From Modicisalibacter luteus DSM 23508 (lineage in GTDB: Bacteria > Pseudomonadota > Gammaproteobacteria > Pseudomonadales > Halomonadaceae), in contig NZ_KB899989.1 of NCBI RefSeq assembly GCF_000378505.1, positions 236,321 through 300,320 of the forward strand: DNA of 64,000 nt, given 5' to 3'. Both the position numbers and the translations under genes were made by a program. The notes beneath the pieces were generated by a model. That model saw nothing but the letters and a program-made list of their open reading frames with translations, searched no databases and was not told the DNA's origin. Each line of letters opens with the position of its first letter. The stretch's first letter is position 1. This document shows, piece by piece, positions 38,585 through 47,892 of the stretch.

Positions 38585-39628
38585 TCACTCACGCTCGAAG
38601 TTGGCCTGATAGGCTTCGACGAAGGCGTTGCGCAGCGTCGCCACGAACGCCTGCCAGACGCTGATGTCCTGCTGAACCAGATTGCCGCGAATCTCGACCT
38701 GGGTCGCCAGGCGGTCTTCGGGGTGGTTGCGAAACAGCCACCCGGCCCCAGCCACCAGCGCTTCCCAGGCGGCACTCAGCGGCCCTTTTTCCGCGTCTTC
38801 CTCGAGATCGAGAATCTCGACATTATCGAGCAATGGCTTGGCGTAGCCCTGCAACTGGCCCTCGTTGGCCTCGAGCTCCATGACGAAGTCGCCCGCCCCT
38901 GACTGGAAATCGAACCGACCGTATGCTTCGGTCAAGGTATTGAGACGTGTCAGGTCGAGGCCGGTCACACGCAGCTGGAGGTCAAAGTTACGCATATCGC
39001 CCAGCGGGTCGAGACTGGCATAAAGCTCGGTGGATGCCTGGTTAAGCAATAACCCCTGCGCACTGATAGTGGCTATCCGATTGCCTTCGCTACGATCGGC
39101 ATTGCTGATGTTGGTTACTATGCCGTTGAGCTCGGAGAGCTCCAGGTCAACGGGAGGGCGGGAGCTGAAGTTACGGAAATGAATACGCCCATCGATGATT
39201 TCGATATGGTTGATATCAATCGGCACCATGTCCTGCATGGCCGATCGCCAATCAGCACCTTCCCCGGACTGGCTCTGACTCGCCTGCGTAGCATCGACAA
39301 AATTGAGCTCGGGGCCGAAGAATGCCGCTTCGGCGACGATGGCGCCCCGCCACAAGGCGCGCCAGCTCACCGAAAAATCGATCGCATCGACACGCACGAA
39401 TGGTACCGGCACATTGCCGCCGGCCTTGACGATATCCAGGCCATTGATGGCATAGGCCCCACGCCACAGATGGATATCGACATCTTCAACGTGTCCGCGA
39501 TAATCACCCATAGCGGCCAAGCGGTCGTTGATATAATTCTTGGCCAGATCGGGCAGCGCCAGACGCAAGGCCATCAGCGCGACGACAATCACTGTCAGCC
39601 CCACCCACCACGCATGGCGCCTCTTCAT
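38585..39628 (-). CDS. DUF748/AsmA-like membrane-anchored protein
   Basis: A 347-residue protein with one N-terminal membrane anchor (about 8-26) and a long predicted beta-rich periplasmic part. Stretches such as VPFVRVDAIDFSVSWRALWR and FNFGPELNF-like FFGPELNFVDATQ, then IDINHIEIIDGRIHFRNFS, are typical of DUF748 proteins, distant relatives of AsmA/TamB/YhdP. That superfamily is linked to envelope lipid transport, but the role of this one is unknown. It is 11 bases from the rsmE stop on the other strand and 65 from the transglycosylase gene. Confidence 0.75.
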   Translation of the reverse strand: MKRRHAWWVGLTVIVVALMALRLALPDLAKNYINDRLAAMGDYRGHVEDVDIHLWRGAYAINGLDIVKAGGNVPVPFVRVDAIDFSVSWRALWRGAIVAEAAFFGPELNFVDATQASQSQSGEGADWRSAMQDMVPIDINHIEIIDGRIHFRNFSSRPPVDLELSELNGIVTNISNADRSEGNRIATISAQGLLLNQASTELYASLDPLGDMRNFDLQLRVTGLDLTRLNTLTEAYGRFDFQSGAGDFVMELEANEGQLQGYAKPLLDNVEILDLEEDAEKGPLSAAWEALVAGAGWLFRNHPEDRLATQVEIRGNLVQQDISVWQAFVATLRNAFVEAYQANFERE

Positions 39629-39693
39629 ATCCTTATGCTCGCAGCGTCGTCCTCACCCTTCTAGCGTAGTGGGTTTCGTTGAGGGTAAACGTT

Positions 39694-40986
39694 CTATATT
39701 TCGCCGTTCAGGCGCTGCAGCAATGAAAGCGTAGCGAACCCATCGGGCGTTACGCCCAGCGAACGCTGATAGGCTCGCAGGCCTCGGCGGGTATTCGGGC
39801 CGATCAACCCATCCGGCGTGCCGACTTCGAAGCCATGAGCATTCAATGCCTGCTGCAGCTGTTTGATCTGGTCGCGCGATAGCGCCGGCTCGTGACGCGG
39901 CCAGCTCGCTACCAGCCCAGGCTTTCCTGCCAGGCGATCGGAGAGTAACGCAACCGCCAAGGCATAGCTGGTCGAAGCGTTGTAGCGCATGATCGTGCGG
40001 AAGTTGTCACCGACGAGAAACGCTGGCCCCTGCGCCCCGGCCGGAGCGATCACGGACGCCGAAGCCATATTCGGCAACGCACCGCCACGTACCGGCTGAA
40101 CACCTTGCGCTGCCCATTCCTGGCTGAGACGGCGTGTGTCCAGTTCGGTCTGGGAATAATCGAACCCGTCGGGCAATTGAACTTCAACGCCCCAAGTCTC
40201 TTGGGGTTTCCAGCCAACCTGGGAGAGATAGTTGGCGGTCGAGGCCATGACATCGGGAATGCTGCCCCAGATATCGCGACGTCCGTCGCCATCGCCATCG
40301 CGCGCATAGGCCTCGAAGCTCGACGGCAGGAATTGCGTATGTCCCATGGCCCCAGCCCAGGAGCCGCGCATGCGATCACGGTCAATATCGCCGCGCTGCA
40401 GAATGCGCAGTGCCGACATCAGTTCGCTGCGGGCGAACTCGGGACGGCGCCCGTCATAGCCCAGCGTCGCTAGCGCGTCGATGGTCGAGAAGCTACCGAA
40501 GTTGCCTCCATAGTTGCTTTCGATTCCCCATATCGCCACCAGCACTTCGGACGGCACGCCATAACGTTCGCTGACCGCCTCGATGACCCGGCGGTGCTCG
40601 TCGAGGCGAGCCTGCCCTTGCGATACACGGCTAGCGGAAACGGCACTATCGAGATAATCCCAGATCTGCCGGGTAAATTCGGGCTGTGAGCGATCGAGCT
40701 CGATAATCCTTGGCTGATAGCGTACCGGGTCGAAGGCGGCCGCTAGTGTGGCGTCTTCGATTCCTTGTTGTCGGGCTGCCTGACGAAAATCGCGCACCCA
40801 GGCGGAAAAGTCCTGACGTACCGAGGCCGGCAGCGTTGCCTGCGAGGCACGACCCGCCGAGGTATCGGCAGTCACGGAAGTCGAACTGGTGGGCGTACCG
40901 TCAGTGGCAATAGCCGTAGACTGACAGCCGCTCGCCAACAGGGTGGCAGCAAGCAGGGAAGAAACGAGACAGGCGTGACGACGCAT
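39694..40986 (-). CDS. Lytic murein transglycosylase lipoprotein, MltB family
   Basis: A 430-residue outer-membrane lipoprotein. The lipobox LASGC puts the lipidated Cys at 21. The SLT_2 catalytic domain (about 60-345) has the active-site Glu at 156 in AIWGIESNYGGNFGSF and the GAMGHTQFLPSSFEAYA motif. A C-terminal peptidoglycan-binding domain covers about 365-428 (IKQLQQALNAHGFEVGTPDG, then RRGLRAYQRSLG). It cleaves glycan strands with 1,6-anhydro product formation, the same material recycled by the amgK/murU route. E. coli MltB lacks this C-terminal domain. Confidence 0.92.
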   Translation of the reverse strand: MRRHACLVSSLLAATLLASGCQSTAIATDGTPTSSTSVTADTSAGRASQATLPASVRQDFSAWVRDFRQAARQQGIEDATLAAAFDPVRYQPRIIELDRSQPEFTRQIWDYLDSAVSASRVSQGQARLDEHRRVIEAVSERYGVPSEVLVAIWGIESNYGGNFGSFSTIDALATLGYDGRRPEFARSELMSALRILQRGDIDRDRMRGSWAGAMGHTQFLPSSFEAYARDGDGDGRRDIWGSIPDVMASTANYLSQVGWKPQETWGVEVQLPDGFDYSQTELDTRRLSQEWAAQGVQPVRGGALPNMASASVIAPAGAQGPAFLVGDNFRTIMRYNASTSYALAVALLSDRLAGKPGLVASWPRHEPALSRDQIKQLQQALNAHGFEVGTPDGLIGPNTRRGLRAYQRSLGVTPDGFATLSLLQRLNGEI

Positions 40987-41069
40987 AACGATGACAACTC
41001 ACAAGTGCTGAAACCGCGCCATCTTGGACCAAGCAGGCACTTTCGCCTAGTCCTTTCCTCGTCCCTTCA

Positions 41070-41534
41070 TCAGCCCAGCAAGGTCAGGCGTGCCATGATG
41101 GCCAAGTGACAGAGGATGACAACGGTATTGAGCAATTTGCGCAATCCCTGGTACCAGCCCGGCAATCGCTCGGCACTATCCTGCTGACATTCGTAGAGGC
41201 GTACCAGCCAGAAACCGATCATGAGTATCGCCGCCGCCTCAGTATAGTCGAGCATGAGCGCCGGCCACGCGAGCAGGCCGGGCACGACGCTCATCATCAG
41301 CCTGGCATTGAAGTCGCGCGTACCACAGCGATCCAGGCTGATCGCCACGCCCCAATGGACGCCACCCAGGAACGACAACACGATGGCACCAAAGGTGACA
41401 AACACCTCGACGGCCAAGGCCTGCCAGCGCATTGGCAGCAGGTAGGCACTGACAACACAAACGATGTACGGACTCAATCCGGCCAGCCCCAACCACAGGG
41501 GCAGCCGAACGCGCTGCATTTCTTCGGCAGTCAT
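41070..41534 (-). CDS. DUF3429-family membrane protein
   Basis: A 154-residue protein with about five hydrophobic segments and FVTFGAIVLSFLGGVHWGVA in the middle, which is the hallmark of DUF3429 proteins. Function unknown. It is alone, 83 bases upstream of the transglycosylase start, in the same direction. Confidence 0.75.
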   Translation of the reverse strand: MTAEEMQRVRLPLWLGLAGLSPYIVCVVSAYLLPMRWQALAVEVFVTFGAIVLSFLGGVHWGVAISLDRCGTRDFNARLMMSVVPGLLAWPALMLDYTEAAAILMIGFWLVRLYECQQDSAERLPGWYQGLRKLLNTVVILCHLAIMARLTLLG

Positions 41535-41743
41535 GAGGGGTGCATCCTTGCAACCGGCTCTTACGAAATAATGAAAAGACGTTACATAACGTAGCTGCTT
41601 AGCGACAGTGATACCAGCCGTAATCGATCTATTTCTCGTTGCGTTCTGCTAGCGAGGGGGCAGGGGGCGTGATAGAGTCGGATGCTGACTTCGAAACGGC
41701 AAGACTAATTTCGGCCTTTTTCCATAAAATAATCAGTCAGTTA

Positions 41744-41758
41744 GCCCTGTAACAGGGC
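41744..41758. promoter_or_regulatory. GCCCTGT-A-ACAGGGC dyad upstream of the Mrp operon
   Basis: A perfect 7-base inverted repeat around a single A, 33 bases before the small ORF. It is a possible operator or hairpin in the leader of the Mrp transcript. Confidence 0.4.
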
Positions 41759-41790
41759 ATGCCGTGAAGCCATGACAGGAGGAAGACACC

Positions 41791-41949
41791 ATGACGGGAC
41801 ATCCCCCGCGCGGTCGGTTCCGCGCGCGCCGCCATATCGGTGCCGAAACTCTCGCGACATCACCCATCGACCGTACGCCGGCCTGGATGCTGGCACCTCG
41901 TGCCGTCAGGCGCCCCTTCCTCACGGATCCGCCCCGCCACCGAGCTTGA
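41791..41949 (+). CDS. Small basic ORF (52 residues) upstream of mrpA; possible leader peptide
   Basis: A 52-codon ORF whose ATG is preceded by AGGAGGAAGACACC, the best ribosome binding site in this region and better than that of mrpA. The product is rich in Arg and Pro (about a dozen Arg) and has no membrane segment or motif I recognise. Third positions are mostly G or C, as in real genes here. It ends 95 bases before mrpA, with two hairpins between. It could be a small protein or a leader peptide that couples translation to Mrp expression; it could also be a chance ORF. Confidence 0.4.
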   Translation: MTGHPPRGRFRARRHIGAETLATSPIDRTPAWMLAPRAVRRPFLTDPPRHRA

Positions 41950-42044
41950 TCAAAGCCGTACTAGCGGCTGAACTGTGATCGATTGCCGTACGACGCCACG
42001 CGCGTCGCGACTGCTGGAACGCCCACGACAAGAGTGAGACGCTC

Positions 42045-44843
42045 ATGTCCCTGCTTTTTATCGTGCTGCTACCTTTGCTTGGCAGCCTGGTGCCCCTGCT
42101 TGGCTCCAACGACCGGCGCAACCTGTGCGCTCTGATCACGGCTATCCTGCCGGCCGTTGCCCTGGCACTGGTAGCCACGAATATCGGTGATGTACTGAGC
42201 GGCAACGTACAACACTACTCCATACCCTGGATACCCGCCCTGGGACTCGACTTCGCGCTGCGTCTCGATGGGCTATCGCTGATGTTCGCCCTGCTCATCC
42301 TGGGCATCGGCCTGCTGATTATCCTCTATACCCGTTTCTATCTTGCCGCCGAGGACAGCATGCCGCGTTTCTACGCGTATTTGATGCTGTTCCTGACCGC
42401 CATGCTGGGCATCGTGATGGCGGACAACCTCCTGTTGCTGTGGATCTTCTGGGAGTTGACCAGCCTGTCCTCGTTCCTGCTGATCGGCTTCTGGCATACC
42501 CAATCCGATGCTCGCCGCGGCGCGCGAGTCTCGCTGACCGTTACCGCCATGGGCGGCCTGGCCCTGCTCGCCGGCCTGCTGTTGCTGGGCCAGATGGTGG
42601 GCTCCTATGACATGCAGACGGTGCTCGATAGCCGTGACCTTATCCAACAGGATGAGCGTTATGTGCCTGTGGTATTGTTGATTCTGCTCGGCGCCTTCAC
42701 CAAGTCGGCACAGTTCCCCTTCCAGTTCTGGCTCCCGCAAGCCATGGCCGCGCCGACACCAGTCTCAGCGTTTTTGCATTCCGCCACCATGGTCAAGGCA
42801 GGCGTATTTCTGCTGGCCCGTCTCCACCCTGCCTTGGCTGGCTCCGAGATCTGGCTCTATCTGGTTGGCCTGACCGGGCTGGTTACGATGATCTACGGGG
42901 CCTATTTCGCCCTGATCAAGTACGACATCAAGGCCATTCTCGCCTATTCCACAATCAGCCACCTTGGCATGATTACCATGCTATTCGGCCTCGATAGTCG
43001 CATGGCTACGGTGGCCGGCCTGTTTCACATCATCAATCATGCCCTGTTCAAGGCTTCGCTGTTCATGGTCGCGGGCATCGTCGACCATGAGTGCGGTACG
43101 CGGGACATCCGCAAGCTCAAGGGGTTACGGCGCTACATGCCGATGACCACGGTCCTGGCCACCCTAGGTGGCGCCTCGATGGCTGGCGTGCCGTTGATGA
43201 ACGGCTACCTGTCGAAGGAAATGATGCTGACCGAGACACTCGAGACCGGCCTGCTAGGCGGCCTGTTCTGGTTGGTGCCGGTACTGGCGACCCTGGGCAG
43301 CCTGATCTCTGCCGCCTATGCACTGCGTTTCGTGCGCAACATCTTCTTCGAAGGCTCGCCCGGCACGCTGGAAGTGACACCGCACGAACCGCCGCTACTG
43401 ATGCGAGCCCCTGTCCTATTGATGATCACCTTGTGTGTGGTCATCGGCCTGTTGCCTGCCATCACTGTTACATCGCTGCTACATGCTGCCGCCGACGCCG
43501 CACTGGCCGAGCCGGTTCCCGAATTTCATCTGGCCATCTGGCACGGATTCAACCTGCCCCTGTTGATGAGCGCCATAGCACTGGGCGGCGGTGTCGTACT
43601 GTACCTGCTCCGCAAGCCCCTGTTCGACTTCCAGCGCCAGTTCACCTCGCTCAATACACTGAGCATCTACGAGGTCACCGTGCAAGGCATTGTACGTGCC
43701 GCCCAGTGGAGCCTGGATACTCTGGAGAATGGCTCATTACAACGCTACATGCTGTGGCTGGTCATCGCCGTGCTATGTCTGGCCGGGGGTAGCCTGGTAA
43801 TGACGCCCAGTCTACAAGGCAACCTCCCGCAGCAGCCGCTGGACGCTCTGCTCATTGCCGGGGCGGCCATTACCATCCTTGCCGGCCTGGCCACGGCGTC
43901 CCTGCATCGCCGCCGCCTGATCTCGTTATTGATGCTATCGGTGGTGGGCCTGATGGTCTCGCTGGTCTTCGCCCGCTTCTCTGCTCCCGACCTAGCACTG
44001 ACACAGCTAGCCGTGGAAGTGGTGACCATGATCCTGCTGATGCTAGCACTCTTTTTCCTGCCCCAGCGAACCCCCAAGGAATCTTCCGGGCTTCGGGTCG
44101 TACGTGACGTGTTGCTCTCTGCAGCCTTCGGGGGAATCGTCGCCAGCCTCAACTATGCCATCCTGACCCAGCCGATCGACTCGATTTCCCAGTTCTTCCT
44201 GGAACACAGCGTTCCGGGCGGAGGCGGTCACAACGTAGTCAACGTGATCCTGGTTGATTTCCGTGGTTTCGATACGCTGGGTGAAATCACTGTGCTGGGT
44301 ATCGCCGGTATCGGTATTTTCAAATTGCTCAACCGGCTGCGCCTGTTCATGCCGTCGAGCGATTTCGAAGGTCGCCCATGGTCACCCGACAGCCATCCAA
44401 TGATCCTTGCCATCGTATCCCAGACCTTGCTACCCCTGGCCCTGCTGGTCTCGATATTCATATTCCTGCGCGGCCACAACGCGCCAGGCGGCGGTTTCAT
44501 CGCCGGCCTGGTGACTTCGGTGGCCCTGATCCTGATGTACATTGCCCGGGGTGTCGACTGGGCGCAGCAGCGCCTTGCATTCCAGTTTCAGCCAATCGCT
44601 GTGGCGGGCGTCGGCATTGCCGCGCTGACCGGCTTGGGCAGTTGGTTCTTCGGCTACCCGTTCCTCACCTCGGCCTTCGGGCATTTCTATATCCCGCTGA
44701 TCGGTGACGTGGAACTGGCCACCGCTATGCTCTTCGATCTTGGGGTCTACTTCACCGTCATCGGTGCGACCCTGATGATCCTGGCCAACCTGGGCAAGCT
44801 CACCACGCCCCATCGACCGTCCAAGCAGAAGGAGCAGTCTTGA
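42045..44843 (+). CDS. mrpA: Mrp-type Na+/H+ antiporter subunit A fused to subunit B
   Basis: A 932-residue membrane protein. Residues 1 to about 490 form the NuoL/MrpA-type antiporter module, with [21 protein letters not shown]-like segments, [20 protein letters not shown] and the loop with [18 protein letters not shown]. The middle has the MrpA extension ([21 protein letters not shown]), and about 790-925 is the MrpB domain ([19 protein letters not shown]). Fusion of A and B marks the group 2 (PhaAB-type) Mrp complex of proteobacteria. It exchanges cytoplasmic Na+ (or K+) for protons, supporting salt and alkali tolerance. It overlaps the C subunit start. Confidence 0.95.
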   Translation: MSLLFIVLLPLLGSLVPLLGSNDRRNLCALITAILPAVALALVATNIGDVLSGNVQHYSIPWIPALGLDFALRLDGLSLMFALLILGIGLLIILYTRFYLAAEDSMPRFYAYLMLFLTAMLGIVMADNLLLLWIFWELTSLSSFLLIGFWHTQSDARRGARVSLTVTAMGGLALLAGLLLLGQMVGSYDMQTVLDSRDLIQQDERYVPVVLLILLGAFTKSAQFPFQFWLPQAMAAPTPVSAFLHSATMVKAGVFLLARLHPALAGSEIWLYLVGLTGLVTMIYGAYFALIKYDIKAILAYSTISHLGMITMLFGLDSRMATVAGLFHIINHALFKASLFMVAGIVDHECGTRDIRKLKGLRRYMPMTTVLATLGGASMAGVPLMNGYLSKEMMLTETLETGLLGGLFWLVPVLATLGSLISAAYALRFVRNIFFEGSPGTLEVTPHEPPLLMRAPVLLMITLCVVIGLLPAITVTSLLHAAADAALAEPVPEFHLAIWHGFNLPLLMSAIALGGGVVLYLLRKPLFDFQRQFTSLNTLSIYEVTVQGIVRAAQWSLDTLENGSLQRYMLWLVIAVLCLAGGSLVMTPSLQGNLPQQPLDALLIAGAAITILAGLATASLHRRRLISLLMLSVVGLMVSLVFARFSAPDLALTQLAVEVVTMILLMLALFFLPQRTPKESSGLRVVRDVLLSAAFGGIVASLNYAILTQPIDSISQFFLEHSVPGGGGHNVVNVILVDFRGFDTLGEITVLGIAGIGIFKLLNRLRLFMPSSDFEGRPWSPDSHPMILAIVSQTLLPLALLVSIFIFLRGHNAPGGGFIAGLVTSVALILMYIARGVDWAQQRLAFQFQPIAVAGVGIAALTGLGSWFFGYPFLTSAFGHFYIPLIGDVELATAMLFDLGVYFTVIGATLMILANLGKLTTPHRPSKQKEQS

Positions 44844-45193
44844 TGGAAGCGCTCTACGCCACGATGACCGGCGCCCTCGCCGCCAGCGGCCTCTACCTGA
44901 CGTTACGTGGACGCACCTTTCCGGTCGTCGTCGGACTGACCTTATTGTCCTATGCGGTCAACCTGTTCCTGTTCTCCACCGGCGGCTTGACCACCGACGG
45001 CGCGGCAGTCATCAAGGAACACACCGACCATTATGCCGACCCTCTTCCCCAGGCCCTGGTACTGACCGCTATCGTCATCGGCTTCGCCATGACGGCCTTC
45101 TCGGTGATCCTGGCTATCCGCGTTCGCGGCGAGCTGGGCAATGATGTCGTCAACGTCACCCGAGGCGACGAACCGCGCGAGGACAAATCATGA
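44843..45193 (+). CDS. mrpC: Mrp antiporter subunit C
   Basis: A 116-residue NuoK-like membrane protein with three hydrophobic segments (ASGLYLTLRGRTFPVVVGLT; SYAVNLFLFSTGG; ALVLTAIVIGFAMTAFSVIL). ATG 44843 overlaps the mrpA stop (TGATG) with AAGGAGCAGTCTTG just upstream; an in-frame TTG precedes it. It is part of the seven-domain Mrp complex and overlaps the mrpD start at its end. Confidence 0.94.
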   Translation: MEALYATMTGALAASGLYLTLRGRTFPVVVGLTLLSYAVNLFLFSTGGLTTDGAAVIKEHTDHYADPLPQALVLTAIVIGFAMTAFSVILAIRVRGELGNDVVNVTRGDEPREDKS

Positions 45194-46710
45194 TGCAGCA
45201 CTTGATCATCCTGCCCATTGTTCTCCCGCTGTTCACCGGTCTGTTCATGCTCCTGAGCCGCAACGGTGCCACGCGATCACGAAGAATCCTCGCTCTGGCC
45301 TCGACCTCACTGCTGGTGGTCGCCGGCGCCCTGCAGGTCATCCAGAGCGGCGATGACGTCGTACGCTACTATGCACTGGGTGACTGGCAACCCCCGTTCG
45401 GCATCATTCTGGTTCTCGATCGCCTGTCGGCAATGATGGTATTGCTTACCGCCATCCTGGCGCTGGGCAGCGTCATCTATGCGTGTGCCGGTGACGACGA
45501 GCAAGGCTCGAACTTTCATGGCTTGTTTCAGTTGCAGTTGATGGGGGTTAACGGCGCCTTCCTGACCGGTGATTTGTTCAACCTGTTCGTTTTCTTCGAG
45601 GTGTTGCTGATCGCCTCCTACGCCCTGCTGATACACGGCGGTGGCAAGTCCCGCATCCATTCGAGCTTTCACTATGTCGCCCTGAACTTGGCGGGCTCGG
45701 CCCTGTTCCTGATTGCCGTTGGTGTCCTGTATGGCGTGACCGGCACGTTGAACATGACGGACATGGCTACTCGCATCCCCGAACTCGATGCCTCACAGGC
45801 CGGTCTCGCCAAGGTCGGCGCCATGCTGCTGCTGGTGGTGTTCGGGCTCAAGGCCGCGATGATGCCGCTGTATTTCTGGCTACCACGCGCCTATGCCGCC
45901 GCCCCGGCGCCGGTCGCCGCCCTGTTCGTGATCATGAGCAAGGTGGGTATCTACGGCATCCTACGTATCTATACGTTGATTTTCGGAGCCCAGGCGGGAG
46001 TTTTGGCAGACATTGCCCAGCCCTGGGCCTGGTGGTTGGGCCTGGCCACTCTGGCGCTGGGCTCGGTGGGGGTCATCGCAGCACGAGATCTACGCACCCA
46101 GGTGGCCTATTTGATCCTGGTATCAATAGGCACGTTGCTGGCCGGAATCGGCATGAACAGCCAACAGGCAACCAGCGCCCTGCTCTACTACATGATCCAC
46201 ACCACCTTGGTAACCGGCGGCCTGTTCCTGCTCGCCGATGCCATTGCACGCCAGCGCGGCAAGGCCGGGGCACGGATCGTCCGCTCCCGGTCAGTGACCC
46301 AGACCGCGCCGCTCGGCATTCTGTTCTTCGTCGGCGCCATGGCGGTGGTCGGCATGCCTCCGCTGTCCGGCGCCATTGGCAAGACCCTGGTAATGCAAGC
46401 AGCCAGCCTTCCCTCAGACAAGGCATGGCTGTGGTCCATCCTGCTGGCCAATGGCCTGGTTTCGGTCATCGCCCTCAGCCGGGCCGGCTCAACGGTGTTC
46501 TGGCGAGCCAACCACAAGGAAGAGACTCATGAGACGATGGGCGCCATGCGTGGCATTGCCCTGGTTTTCTTGATCGGCGCATCGCCACTGATCTCGCTCC
46601 TGGCCGGCCCGGTGACGGAATTCACCGAGGCCACAGCCACCCAACTCAGCGACCAGCAACGCTACATCCGCGCCATCCTACCCGCCGATACTGCAGGAGG
46701 TGATGCATGA
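45190..46710 (+). CDS. mrpD: Mrp antiporter subunit D
   Basis: A 506-residue NuoN/M-like antiporter subunit. LLTAILALGSVIYACAGDD, GDLFNLFVFFEVLLIASYAL, then LKAAMMPLYFWLPRAYAAAP with the conserved Lys in a membrane helix, as expected for a proton path. It is homologous to the MrpA antiporter module. It overlaps mrpC and mrpE by 4 bases each (ATGA), showing tight coupling. Confidence 0.95.
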   Translation: MMQHLIILPIVLPLFTGLFMLLSRNGATRSRRILALASTSLLVVAGALQVIQSGDDVVRYYALGDWQPPFGIILVLDRLSAMMVLLTAILALGSVIYACAGDDEQGSNFHGLFQLQLMGVNGAFLTGDLFNLFVFFEVLLIASYALLIHGGGKSRIHSSFHYVALNLAGSALFLIAVGVLYGVTGTLNMTDMATRIPELDASQAGLAKVGAMLLLVVFGLKAAMMPLYFWLPRAYAAAPAPVAALFVIMSKVGIYGILRIYTLIFGAQAGVLADIAQPWAWWLGLATLALGSVGVIAARDLRTQVAYLILVSIGTLLAGIGMNSQQATSALLYYMIHTTLVTGGLFLLADAIARQRGKAGARIVRSRSVTQTAPLGILFFVGAMAVVGMPPLSGAIGKTLVMQAASLPSDKAWLWSILLANGLVSVIALSRAGSTVFWRANHKEETHETMGAMRGIALVFLIGASPLISLLAGPVTEFTEATATQLSDQQRYIRAILPADTAGGDA

Positions 46711-47204
46711 TCCGCGCTCGTTCCTGGCTTCCCATTCCGCTGCTATCGGTACTACTGCTCGCCGTCTGGCTATTACTGCAGCAGAGCGTCGCTTTCGGCC
46801 AGTGGCTGCTGGGTGGGTTCCTGGCTATTGTGATCCCAATTGTCATTCATCCTTTCTGGGAGCCCCAGGCCTATCTCAAGCGGCCCTTCCTGCTGGTGCG
46901 TTACTATCTACGCGTGCTAGGCGACATCGTCATTGCCAACCTGCAGGTATCAAGGATCATCATTGATCCCCGCAAGCGCGCGAACCCGATGTTCGTAGTC
47001 TATCCGCTGGAACTCGAGGATTACTTCACGATCACGGTCCTGGCCAGCACTATCACGCTGACCCCAGGCACGGTATCGGCCCATCTGCGCCTGGACGGCA
47101 AGAGCCTTCTCATTCACACCCTCGATGCAGACGACCCGGACACAGTCATCAAAGAGATCCACGAACGTTACGAGCGTCCGCTCAAGGAGATCTTCGAATG
47201 CTAG
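46707..47204 (+). CDS. mrpE: Mrp antiporter subunit E
   Basis: A 165-residue subunit with two N-terminal hydrophobic segments and a soluble tail. Typical segments are NPMFVVYPLELEDYFTITVL, LASTITLTPGTVSAHLRLDG and LLIHTLDADDPDTVIKEIHE. Small subunit of the Mrp complex. GGAGGTGATGC precedes the ATG. It overlaps mrpF by 7 bases. Confidence 0.93.
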   Translation: MIRARSWLPIPLLSVLLLAVWLLLQQSVAFGQWLLGGFLAIVIPIVIHPFWEPQAYLKRPFLLVRYYLRVLGDIVIANLQVSRIIIDPRKRANPMFVVYPLELEDYFTITVLASTITLTPGTVSAHLRLDGKSLLIHTLDADDPDTVIKEIHERYERPLKEIFEC

Positions 47205-47467
47205 ACACGGCACTCTGGATCAGCCTGGCCCTGTTCGTGGTGGCGATCCTATTGAACGTTTATCGTCTCACTATCGGCCCCAGCCTACCGGATCGCATCC
47301 TGGCGCTGGATACGATGTATGTGAACTCCATTGGCCTGATCATCCTGTTCTGCATCTGGCTGAATTCGAAAACTTATTTTGAAGCTGCCCTGCTGATCGC
47401 CATGCTCGGCTTCATCAGCACAGTGGCGGTATGCAAATACTTGCTGCGTGGCGATATCATCGAATAA
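47198..47467 (+). CDS. mrpF: Mrp antiporter subunit F
   Basis: An 89-residue membrane protein with three hydrophobic segments and the family pattern TIGPSLPDRILALDTMYVNS then LLIAMLGFISTVAVCKYL. The conserved Asp in the DR motif is present. It lies between mrpE (overlap) and mrpG. Confidence 0.93.
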   Translation: MLDTALWISLALFVVAILLNVYRLTIGPSLPDRILALDTMYVNSIGLIILFCIWLNSKTYFEAALLIAMLGFISTVAVCKYLLRGDIIE

Positions 47468-47477
47468 AGGAGGGGAT

Positions 47478-47876
47478 ATGATCGGCTTCTATACCGTGAT
47501 GGAGGGCATCATTGCCTTCTTTCTGGTGGCTGGCGGGGTGTTTGCATTCATCGGCTCGCTTGGTCTGGCACGCCTGCAGGATTTCTACATGCGCTTGCAT
47601 GGCCCGTCGAAGACTTCAACCCTTGGTGTCGGGTGCACCCTGATTGGGTCGATGATTTATTTCAGCCTGACCAACCATACGATCAGTTTGCAGGAGCTGC
47701 TGATCACCATCTTCTTGTTCGTTACCGCGCCGGTGTCAGCCCACATGCTGGCCAAGTGCGCGCTTCACCAGAAACTGCCTCATTACGAGCGCACCAAGGG
47801 CCGCCCCGAAGAACTCGATGAAGAGCAGGAAGACCCTGATGCAGCAGATAGGCCTTCCACTACTCCCGCCCCCTGA
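47478..47876 (+). CDS. mrpG: Mrp antiporter subunit G
   Basis: A 132-residue subunit with three hydrophobic segments: AFFLVAGGVFAFIGSLGLAR, then LQDFYMRLHGPSKTSTLGVG, which is the family signature, and ITIFLFVTAPVSAHMLAKCA. The tail is acidic. ATG 47478 follows AAGGAGGGGAT; an ATG 10 codons earlier lies inside mrpF. It is the last gene of the operon, and its stop lies in the loop of a long stem. Confidence 0.93.
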   Translation: MIGFYTVMEGIIAFFLVAGGVFAFIGSLGLARLQDFYMRLHGPSKTSTLGVGCTLIGSMIYFSLTNHTISLQELLITIFLFVTAPVSAHMLAKCALHQKLPHYERTKGRPEELDEEQEDPDAADRPSTTPAP

Positions 47877-47887
47877 GGGGCGGGAGT
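47862..47887. terminator. Stem-loop at the end of the Mrp operon
   Basis: ACTCCCGCCCC (47862-47872) and GGGGCGGGAGT (47877-47887) form a perfect 11-bp stem with a CTGA loop that contains the mrpG stop. No T-run follows. It lies between convergent mrpG and hemH and may act from both sides. Confidence 0.55.
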
Positions 47888-47892
47888 GATCC

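Larger units (their letters stand above)
41535..42044. other. 510-bp region between the DUF3429 gene and the Mrp operon
   Basis: The only gap of this size. It holds a 7-base-arm dyad around one base (41744-41758), a 52-codon ORF with a strong ribosome binding site (41791-41949), and two hairpins between that ORF and mrpA: AGCCG/CGGCT at 41954-41969 and GACGC/GCGTC at 41992-42006. No clean promoter was found; TAAAAT near 41725 could be a -10. Confidence 0.5.

Noticed and set aside
41733-41924. Minus-strand open frame opposite the small ORF before mrpA
   Set aside because: No ribosome binding site and no recognisable protein; the plus-strand ORF has the better signals.
43091-43792. Open frame on the plus strand inside mrpA
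   Set aside because: Out-of-frame shadow within a conserved antiporter subunit; low-complexity composition.
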